A stretch of 64,000 bases of DNA from Candidatus Marisimplicoccus framensis (GTDB lineage: Bacteria; Bacteroidota; Bacteroidia; Flavobacteriales; Flavobacteriaceae): positions 310,001 through 374,000 of the forward strand of contig CAJIZN010000001.1 of NCBI GenBank assembly GCA_905182065.1, written 5' to 3'. Below are positions 57,549-64,000 of the stretch, piece after piece. The notes beneath the pieces were generated by a model. That model did no database searches, was not told the origin of the DNA, and worked only from the letters and a program-made list of their open reading frames with translations. Every line of letters starts with the position of its first letter. The first letter of the stretch is position 1. A program made the translations under genes and the position numbers.

Positions 57549-58805
57549 CTATTTGTCTTTTGGTATTATTAACTTTACTTGCTTTATTCTTTTTTTATCT
57601 ACTATTTCAACTATAAACTTATATGAGTCATGAATTATAACTTGTCCTACTCTTGGAATCTTTTTAACTTTTTCAATAAGAAAACCACCTAAAGTTTCAA
57701 TTTCAAGAGCGATCTCCTCAAATGAAGTTGAATCTTTTAAATTAATTGCTCTATAAAAATCTTGTAAATTTATTTTTGAGTCAAAAATAAATGTAAAGTC
57801 ATCTAACTTAGAAAATAGATTGTCTTCCTCATCATTTTCACCACTAATCTCTCCAAAAATTTCTTCAATAACATCTTCAAGTGTAATTATTCCCGAAGTT
57901 CCCCCATATTCATCAACCACAATACCCATGTGAATTTTCTTAGTTTTAAATTCAGTTAACAAATCATCTAATTTTTTGTTTTCTGGAATATAAAGAGGTT
58001 TACGAAGTAATGAAGTCCAATTAAAATTATCATTTTCTAGGTGAGGTAAAAGGTCTTTAACATAAAGTACGCCAATAATTTTATCAAGGTTTTCTTTATA
58101 TACTGGAACTCTTGAAAAACCTTTAGCAATTAAATCATCAATAACATCAAGTATTTTTTTGTTAGATTCAAGAGCGAAGACATCTATTCTAGGACACATA
58201 ATTTGTCTGGTCTCAACATTTCCAAAATTTACAATTCCTTTAAGAATCTTTTTTTCCTCTTTACTTGTTTCTTTAGAATCTGTTAAATCAAGGGCTTGAG
58301 ATAACTTGTCTACAGATAATTGTTTTGAATCTTTAGCTAAGCTTGATTCTAAATAGCTCATAGATTTACTCATTGGCTTATTTAATAAAAACAAAACATA
58401 GCGATCCAAGAAGTAAATTGGGTTTACCATTATTTTAGAGAAGACCAAAGGGTTCCTGTTAGCATAAATTTTAGGAAGAATATCTCCTATAAATAAAATC
58501 AACATTCCTATTAATCCTACCTCTAAAACAGTTTCTAGAAATGGGCTATTTATAGAACTTAAATATGGATTGTCAATAGAAGCAAATAATATAACTATTG
58601 CAATATTTATAAAGTTATTAGATATAAGAATGGTTGCAAGCAGTTTCTTGGGTTGTTCAAGTAATAATTGAATTTTTTTAATCAGTTTATCACTCTTATC
58701 ATCTGGCATAATTGATTTATCCAATGAAAAAAAAGCTACCTCACACCCTGATGTAAGTGCGGATAATACTAGAAAAATTAAGATTAAAATAATTTTTACT
58801 ATCAC
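57549..58805 (-). CDS. gldE: GldE, gliding-motility-associated CNNM/CBS protein
   Basis: A 418-residue protein of the CorC/HlyC family. An N-terminal DUF21/CNNM membrane domain has four helices (LVLSALTSGCEVAFFSLDKS at start). Two CBS domains follow (MCPRIDVFALESNKKILDVIDDLI and KKIHMGIVVDEYGGTSGIITLEDVIEEIFGEI). A C-terminal CorC_HlyC domain ends it (LGGFLIEKVKKIPRVGQVI). The match to GldE includes the neighbours mutY and ssb, the standard order in the phylum. GldE is needed for gliding with GldD in F. johnsoniae, but gldD is absent from the expected slot here. Magnesium or cobalt transport is the family's general role. Confidence 0.88.
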   Translation of the reverse strand: MIVKIILILIFLVLSALTSGCEVAFFSLDKSIMPDDKSDKLIKKIQLLLEQPKKLLATILISNNFINIAIVILFASIDNPYLSSINSPFLETVLEVGLIGMLILFIGDILPKIYANRNPLVFSKIMVNPIYFLDRYVLFLLNKPMSKSMSYLESSLAKDSKQLSVDKLSQALDLTDSKETSKEEKKILKGIVNFGNVETRQIMCPRIDVFALESNKKILDVIDDLIAKGFSRVPVYKENLDKIIGVLYVKDLLPHLENDNFNWTSLLRKPLYIPENKKLDDLLTEFKTKKIHMGIVVDEYGGTSGIITLEDVIEEIFGEISGENDEEDNLFSKLDDFTFIFDSKINLQDFYRAINLKDSTSFEEIALEIETLGGFLIEKVKKIPRVGQVIIHDSYKFIVEIVDKKRIKQVKLIIPKDK

Positions 58806-58851
58806 AGAAATCTAGAATAAAAAGTTATAAAGTTGAAATTCAAAAATATGT

Positions 58852-59277
58852 TTAGAAAGGTAGGTCGTCTTCAGTATTATCAGTCTCTTCATTCTTAGTT
58901 TCAACAGAAGGCTTTGGCTCAACATTTGAAACAGAATCTTTTTTAGTTGAAAGAAAAGTAAACTCATCAACATTTACTTCAGTAGTATATCTATCTGCTC
59001 CATCTTCTCCTTGCCACTTTCTTGTTCTTATTTTACCTTCAACATAGACTTTATCTCCCTTAGATAAGTATTTTTCACAGATTTCAGCTGCTTTGTTTCT
59101 TAAAACAATATTATGCCAATCTGTATTAGTTACTTTTTCATTGGTTGACTTATTTGTATATGACTCATTTGTAGCTAGAGGAAATCTTGCAAGACAGCCA
59201 CCATTATCAAAATGTTTAATTTTTACGTCATCCCCTAGATGACCAATTAACATAACCTTATTTAATGTTCCACTCAT
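58852..59277 (-). CDS. ssb: Single-stranded DNA-binding protein
   Basis: A 141-residue SSB: OB fold starting NKVMLIGHLGDDVKIKHFDNGG, then FPLATNESYTN, DWHNIVLRNKAAEICEKYLSKGDKVYVEGKI, a flexible linker, and the acidic tail ending DDLPF that recruits partner proteins. It works in replication, repair and recombination. The gene lies between mutY and gldE with gaps of 34 and 46 bp. A short form, as usual for the second SSB type in this phylum. Confidence 0.95.
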   Translation of the reverse strand: MSGTLNKVMLIGHLGDDVKIKHFDNGGCLARFPLATNESYTNKSTNEKVTNTDWHNIVLRNKAAEICEKYLSKGDKVYVEGKIRTRKWQGEDGADRYTTEVNVDEFTFLSTKKDSVSNVEPKPSVETKNEETDNTEDDLPF

Positions 59278-59311
59278 AATTATATATAGCTAATATACAA
59301 AAATAGAGTAC

Positions 59312-60352
59312 CTAGATTAATAACTTATTAATAAAATTAGTTATTGGTACAGGAAAATTATACTTGTTTAGCTTGGATAAATGAACACCTTGACTTATGT
59401 CTTGATCAATACTAAGATGATGGAATGTTATGTATAGTATCTGATGCGAGAGAATATGTTTTATTCTCTCTTTTTTATACTTTTCTTCATTTATTACTAT
59501 AGATTTCGATTTTGTGAATTCTTTAAATTCAGGAAGTGTTGTGATGTTCTTTATTTCTCTTTTACTTTCGATAAGAGGAAATTCATTCAACTTATACCAA
59601 ATGTCTTTACTTAATCTTTTATTAACCATTGTGTTATAATTATTATCAATACAAACGATATAATTAAAAAACCTTTCTTTTGATTTTTTCTTCTTGGATT
59701 TAACAGGTATTATCTCAACTTCTTTTTTATTAAAAGCAATACATTTTGAGCTAAAGGCACATGACTCACAATCTGGAAAAGGCGAACACACCAATGATCC
59801 AAACTCCATCATTGCCTGATTAAAGTCACCTGGATTATTTGTTTTATTAATTAATTTCTGACCAATTTCTTTAATTTTTCTCTGAGCCTTTAATGAATCT
59901 ATTGGTGTTTTAAGCCCATAATATCGAGAAAGTAGTCTTAAAACATTCCCATCGACAACTGGATTAAATTCGTTAAAGCAAATAGATGATATTGCACTTG
60001 CAGTATAGTCACCAACACCCTTTAGCTTAATTATATCATAATATGTTTCTGGAAATTTTCCATCCAAATTACTGATTATGTATTGTGAAGATTTATGGAG
60101 ATTTATGGCTCTGTTGTAATACCCTAGTCCCTTCCAGATGTTCAGGACTTCAGATTCTTTTGAAGATGCTAGACTTTGAATATTTGGAAATTTTTTAATG
60201 AACTTATTATAGTATTTTGTGCCTTGAACTACTCTTGTTTGTTGAAGTATTATCTCTGAAATCCAAACTCGATATGGATCTTTATTTTCTCTCCATGGCA
60301 AATCTCTTTTATTATTTATATACCATTTAACTAATTGATTTTCAAAAGACAT
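59312..60352 (-). CDS. mutY: A/G-specific adenine glycosylase
   Basis: A 346-residue MutY: LPWRENKDPYRVWISEIILQQT (catalytic Glu), helix-hairpin-helix LKGVGDYTASAISSICF, and NPVVDGNVLRLLSRYYG (catalytic Asp). It has a four-Cys iron-sulfur loop and a C-terminal NUDIX-like domain that reads 8-oxo-G. The iron-sulfur loop reads CSPFPDC-ESC-AFSSKC, so the first Cys gap is five residues rather than the usual six. It removes adenine opposite 8-oxo-guanine. First gene of the mutY-ssb-gldE-EamA transcript. Confidence 0.92.
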   Translation of the reverse strand: MSFENQLVKWYINNKRDLPWRENKDPYRVWISEIILQQTRVVQGTKYYNKFIKKFPNIQSLASSKESEVLNIWKGLGYYNRAINLHKSSQYIISNLDGKFPETYYDIIKLKGVGDYTASAISSICFNEFNPVVDGNVLRLLSRYYGLKTPIDSLKAQRKIKEIGQKLINKTNNPGDFNQAMMEFGSLVCSPFPDCESCAFSSKCIAFNKKEVEIIPVKSKKKKSKERFFNYIVCIDNNYNTMVNKRLSKDIWYKLNEFPLIESKREIKNITTLPEFKEFTKSKSIVINEEKYKKERIKHILSHQILYITFHHLSIDQDISQGVHLSKLNKYNFPVPITNFINKLLI

Positions 60353-60414
60353 TTAGTAGATTTTTCTAGGGTTAATTATATATTACTAAATCACTAATTT
60401 AAAATATAAATTTA

Positions 60415-60422
60415 TATATTTG
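60415..60422 (+). promoter_or_regulatory. -7 promoter box TATATTTG before HU
   Basis: TATATTTG matches TAnnTTTG and lies 40 bp upstream of the HU start. It would give a leader of about 33 nt. The AT-rich stretch 60380-60415 in front of it may act as an UP-like element. Confidence 0.55.
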
Positions 60423-60462
60423 CTAGCCTTAAAAGCTAATTGTATAACCAATATAACAGAAA

Positions 60463-60753
60463 ATGACAAAGGCAGATATTGTAAAAAATATATCAGATCA
60501 AACTGGAGTGGATAAAACTGATGTTCAGATGATCGCTGAAAAGTTTATGGAGGAAATCAAGAATTCTCTCCAAAAGAATAATAATGTTTACTTAAGGGGG
60601 TTTGGCAGTTTTATAATTAAAACAAGAGCAGAAAAAACAGGTAGAAATATTTCAAAGAATACAGCTGTAATAATTCCTGCTCATAACATACCTGCATTTA
60701 AACCTTCAAAAACTTTTGTAAAATCTGTAAAACAAAATGTGCCAGTTGGCTAA
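60463..60753 (+). CDS. HU-family DNA-binding protein
   Basis: A 96-residue HU/IHF-type protein: KADIVKNISDQTGVDKTDVQMIAEKFMEEI, then the arm region VYLRGFGSFIIKTRAEKTGRNISKN and IPAHNIPAFKPSKTFVKSV. The GFGxF motif and the conserved R-x-GRN and FKPSK segments are intact. Shapes the nucleoid and stabilises bent DNA. It heads a conserved cluster: HU, a 29-residue basic protein, RNase E/G. Confidence 0.92.
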   Translation: MTKADIVKNISDQTGVDKTDVQMIAEKFMEEIKNSLQKNNNVYLRGFGSFIIKTRAEKTGRNISKNTAVIIPAHNIPAFKPSKTFVKSVKQNVPVG

Positions 60754-60771
60754 TTTTAAAATTAGATAGAT

Positions 60772-60861
60772 ATGCCTAGCGGTAAAAAAAGAAAAAGACA
60801 TAAGGTTGCTACTCACAAGAGAAAAAAAAGAGCAAGAGCAAACCGACATAAGAAGAAATAG
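60772..60861 (+). CDS. 29-residue highly basic protein, bS22/mS38-like candidate
   Basis: Sequence starts MPSGKKRKRHKVATHKR and continues with repeated KKRARANRHKKK-type basic runs; nearly every residue is Lys, Arg, His or a small residue. It ends with TAG at 60859. It lies between HU and RNase E/G, a position where Bacteroidota commonly encode a tiny basic protein. The pattern R-K-R-H-K-x-x-x-H-K-R-K-K-R resembles the C-terminal KRxKRMxxHKxRKRRKR motif of the mitochondrial mS38/bacterial bS22 ribosomal proteins. A ribosomal or RNA-binding role is likely but not proven. Confidence 0.75.
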   Translation: MPSGKKRKRHKVATHKRKKRARANRHKKK

Positions 60862-60899
60862 TGTTCGGGATTACACTTTAAACATCTCAAGTTCTTTGA

Positions 60900-60927
60900 A
60901 ATAACGTATAACGAAAGTTATATTATT
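60900..60927 (+). promoter_or_regulatory. GAAA-tetraloop hairpin in the RNase E/G leader
   Basis: AATAA-(cg)-TATAAC-GAAA-GTTATA-TTATT forms a stem with a two-base bulge and a GNRA-type loop, in the non-coding leader between the 29-residue gene and the ribonuclease gene. In other bacteria the rne leader holds hairpins that RNase E itself reads to control its level. Here that is inference. Confidence 0.6.
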
Positions 60928-60979
60928 ATTGAATAATGTTTAACCTTTCTACAATTAAGTAGAAATAATACTAAAAACA

Positions 60980-62530
60980 GTGAAAAAAGAATTGATTATA
61001 AGATCAAATTCAAGTGCTGTTGATTTTGCGATGCTTAACGACGGTAGACTTGTTGAGCTGGATAAAGAAGTAGGTAAAAACAAATTTTCTGTAGGTGACA
61101 TTTTTGTTGCAAAAGTTAGAAAAACCATACCTGGATTAAACGCCTCATTTGTTGATGTTGGGCACGAAAAAGATGGTTTTCTACATTATCATGACTTAGG
61201 ACCTAAATTATTATCATTATCTAAATTTGTAGATCAAATTGATACTAAAAAAGTAAAATCTTTTTCTTTTAGTAAGTTTAGTTTTGAAAAAGATATACCA
61301 AAAAATGGTCTTATTAAAGATTGTCTTAAAGCTAAACAGACAACTTTAGTACAAATTATTAAAGAACCTATATCAACTAAAGGACCCAGACTAAGTTCTG
61401 AAATTTCTTTAGCAGGTAGATTTATGGTTTTGATTCCCTTTTCTGAGAGAATCTCTATTTCACAAAAAATTAAAAGTCAAGATGAGAAAAAAAGACTAAA
61501 AAACTTAGTCAAGAATATTAAGCCAAAAGGTTTTGGTGTTATAATTCGAACTGTAGCAAATAACAAATCTGTAAATGAGCTAGAAGGAGATCTAAAAGAT
61601 TTAATTCTTAGATGGAAAAGACTCTGTATTAACTTAAGTAAATCAGATTCTTATCCAACAAAAATCTTAGGTGAGATAAATAGAACAACATCGAAGTTAA
61701 GGGATGTATTTGATGATTCCTTTTCAAATATTTATCTAGATGATCCTAGCTTACATAGTGAAATTAAAGACTATATAAAACTCATTGCACCAGAAAAATC
61801 ATCTATTGTTAAACTCTATAAAGGTGTTACTCCAATTTTTGAAAAATATGGAATTGAGAGACAAATTAAATCTTCCTTCGGAAGAACAGTCTCTATGCAA
61901 AAAGGAGCATATCTAATAATTGAACATACAGAAGCTCTTCATGTTATTGATGTAAATAGCGGAAACAGATCAAATAAAGCTAAGACTCAAGAAGAGACTG
62001 CCATGGAAGTAAACTTAATTGCTTCAGCTGAAATAGCTAGACAATTAAGACTAAGAGATATGGGAGGAATTATTGTTATAGACTTTATAGACCAAACTAA
62101 AAGAGAAAACAGAAAAAAATTGTTTGATCATTTTTGCCAGGAAATGGCAAAAGATAGAACAAAGCATAAAATTCTTCCACCTAGCAAATTTGGATTGATT
62201 CAAATCACAAGGCAAAGAGTAAGACCTGAGATGATTATCAAAACCCAAGAAGCTAATCCTAATAAAGATTTAGAAGTGGAAGCGCCTATTTTATTAGTAG
62301 ACAAAATCAACACAGAACTTAACAGAATTGTTAAGAATTCGCGTTACAAAAAAGGATCAATATATATTCATGTTCACCCATTTGTAGCAGCGTATATAGA
62401 TAAAGGTTTATTTTCATTGAAAAATAAATGGAGTTTTAATTACAAAAGAATAATTAAAGTTATTCCTAGAGACTCTTATTTATATCTTCAATATAATTTA
62501 ACAGATAATAAATCAAAAATTTTAAGATAA
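60980..62530 (+). CDS. rng: RNase E/G family ribonuclease
   Basis: A 516-residue protein with an N-terminal S1 domain (GDIFVAKVRKTIPGLNASFVDVGHEKDGFLHYHDL). The 5'-sensor region has GFGVIIRTVA. The catalytic metal site consists of HVIDVNSG and GGIIVIDFID (two Asp), and the RTKHKILPPSKFGLIQITRQRVR block follows. GTG is the start codon. Length agrees with RNase G; the long C-terminal scaffold of E. coli RNase E is missing. Processes rRNA and degrades mRNA from 5'-monophosphate ends. Followed by a strong terminator. Confidence 0.92.
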   Translation: MKKELIIRSNSSAVDFAMLNDGRLVELDKEVGKNKFSVGDIFVAKVRKTIPGLNASFVDVGHEKDGFLHYHDLGPKLLSLSKFVDQIDTKKVKSFSFSKFSFEKDIPKNGLIKDCLKAKQTTLVQIIKEPISTKGPRLSSEISLAGRFMVLIPFSERISISQKIKSQDEKKRLKNLVKNIKPKGFGVIIRTVANNKSVNELEGDLKDLILRWKRLCINLSKSDSYPTKILGEINRTTSKLRDVFDDSFSNIYLDDPSLHSEIKDYIKLIAPEKSSIVKLYKGVTPIFEKYGIERQIKSSFGRTVSMQKGAYLIIEHTEALHVIDVNSGNRSNKAKTQEETAMEVNLIASAEIARQLRLRDMGGIIVIDFIDQTKRENRKKLFDHFCQEMAKDRTKHKILPPSKFGLIQITRQRVRPEMIIKTQEANPNKDLEVEAPILLVDKINTELNRIVKNSRYKKGSIYIHVHPFVAAYIDKGLFSLKNKWSFNYKRIIKVIPRDSYLYLQYNLTDNKSKILR

Positions 62531-62538
62531 AAGTTACT

Positions 62539-62570
62539 AAAACCGTTTAGATATTCTAAACGGTTTTTTT
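62539..62570 (+). terminator. Rho-independent terminator after RNase E/G
   Basis: AAACCGTTTAGA pairs with TCTAAACGGTTT around a TAT loop, followed by eight T. It starts 8 bp after the RNase stop and ends 11 bp before the recX start, so recX has almost no space for its own promoter. Confidence 0.92.
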
Positions 62571-62581
62571 TATATTATAAA

Positions 62582-63031
62582 ATGGAATCTTCAGTAAAAA
62601 AGAAAATTGAACATTATTGTGCTTACCAAGAAAGGTGTCATTTAGAAGTGACAAATAAACTTAATAAGCTTGGTGTATTTGGAGATGAGCTTGATGAATA
62701 TGTTTGTTATTTGATTGATGAAAATTTTTTATCTGAAACTAGATTCTGCGAAGCATATGTAAGAGGTAAATTTAATAACAATAACTGGGGTAAGGTTAAG
62801 CTTTCAAGAGAGCTCAAATTAAGGAATATTTCAGATTGGAATATAAGCAATGCGTTAAATCAAATAAAAAGTGAAGATTATAATAAAAAACTAAGAAAGC
62901 TTTGTGAAAAACTAGTTGAAATTAGTGATAAACCAGAATTTGAATTAAGAAATAAAGTAGTTAAAAATCTATCTTATAAGGGTTGGGAAATTGATTTAAT
63001 AATAAAGACCCTTAATCAACTAATAAAGTAA
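62582..63031 (+). CDS. recX: Recombination regulator RecX
   Basis: A 149-residue helical protein: KKKIEHYCAYQERCHLEVTNKL, then YLIDENFLSETRFCEAYVRGKF, WGKVKLSRELKLRNI and LRNKVVKNLSYKGWEIDLII. These are the three-helix repeats of RecX, including the R-F/Y-x-x-A-x-x-x-G-K and G-x-x-x-I-x-x-x-L blocks. RecX restrains RecA filaments. The usual neighbour recA is not in the window. Its 3' end overlaps atpC by 20 bp on opposite strands. Confidence 0.88.
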   Translation: MESSVKKKIEHYCAYQERCHLEVTNKLNKLGVFGDELDEYVCYLIDENFLSETRFCEAYVRGKFNNNNWGKVKLSRELKLRNISDWNISNALNQIKSEDYNKKLRKLCEKLVEISDKPEFELRNKVVKNLSYKGWEIDLIIKTLNQLIK

Positions 63032-63287
63032 CCTTATTATTATTCATTTCAACTGTTCCTGACTCAATGTCAAGCACCGTCTCTCTCTCGTTAAACTGAA
63101 ATTTATCCTTAGCGTTTTCTTCAATCATTAACTTACCAATGATTTTTACCTTGCCTTTTGTAAGAGTAGATACAATTGGAGCATGGTTATTTAAAACTTG
63201 AAAGTCACCATGTGATCCTGGAAAGAGAATTGATTCAACATCACCCTTATATAAAGTTTGCTCTGGTGTAATTATTTCTAGATACAT
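63012..63287 (-). CDS. atpC: ATP synthase epsilon subunit (short form)
   Basis: A 91-residue protein: YLEIITPEQTLYKGDVESILFPGSHGDFQVLNNHAPIVSTLTKGKVKI is the conserved N-terminal beta-sandwich. The C-terminal helical hairpin of E. coli-type epsilon is missing, as is usual in Bacteroidota. It couples rotation to the beta subunits. It follows atpD with a 2-bp gap. Confidence 0.93.
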   Translation of the reverse strand: MYLEIITPEQTLYKGDVESILFPGSHGDFQVLNNHAPIVSTLTKGKVKIIGKLMIEENAKDKFQFNERETVLDIESGTVEMNNNKVTLLVD

Positions 63288-63289
63288 TG

Positions 63290-64000
<711 letters not shown>

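Overview
The window is strongly AT-rich and reads as a chromosomal segment of a marine-type flavobacterium (Bacteroidota, Flavobacteriia). The evidence is a set of lineage-typical genes (gldE, HU / 29-residue basic protein / RNase E-G, the atpD-atpC pair, DUF5916 barrels, DUF4956/DUF2490), secreted proteins whose signal peptides end in SQ or in a lipobox Cys, few Shine-Dalgarno sequences, and TAnnTTTG -7 promoter boxes. I see no tRNA, rRNA, CRISPR array, insertion sequence or prophage.

Layout. 0-6 kb: the end of a DUF885-like gene, a Met-rich outer-membrane protein, a metallo-beta-lactamase-fold hydrolase, a VCBS-repeat protein, an interrupted ADP-ribosylglycohydrolase lipoprotein and an orphan coiled-coil protein. 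6-21 kb: amino-acid and small-molecule metabolism, with a D-aminoacylase-type lipoprotein, an enoyl-reductase-like protein, a large metzincin-like protease, an operon of APC permease, aldo-keto reductase-RidA fusion and ParB/SerK-like protein, a methyltransferase, a Tas-type reductase, a 1007-residue kinase/M23/aminotransferase fusion and a SOUL protein. 21-23.5 kb: an ammonium module (porin-like protein, P-II, AmtB) closed by a strong terminator. 23.5-33 kb: redox and secreted proteins (CrtI-like oxidoreductase, SGNH hydrolase, InlB-repeat cupredoxin lipoprotein, flavodoxin-fold reductase, YpdA-like reductase, amidohydrolase, Rieske oxygenase) and a compact Rieske lipoprotein / four-His membrane protein / YceI operon. 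33-43 kb: an interrupted esterase, two NTF2-like lipoproteins, an exported RidA, two tandem DUF5916 barrels and a DUF4956-DUF2490-small protein operon. 42.6-50.5 kb: class V aminotransferase, Kazal inhibitor, indoleamine-dioxygenase-like protein, a PadR/PspC operon with a palindromic operator candidate, and a third DUF5916 barrel. 50.5-56.6 kb: SET protein, nuclease, TesB thioesterase and an M16 protease pair. 56.6-64 kb: conserved housekeeping genes (mutY-ssb-gldE plus an EamA transporter where gldD is expected, HU, the basic mini-protein, RNase E/G, recX, atpC, atpD).

The clearest global oddity is that about a dozen genes are split by small frameshifts, densest between 34.2 and 37.8 kb. Each split gene keeps its family motifs across the break, so consensus sequencing errors are more likely than decay. 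I annotate each as one gene spanning its fragments.

Window edges cut two genes: the DUF885-like gene on the left and atpD on the right.
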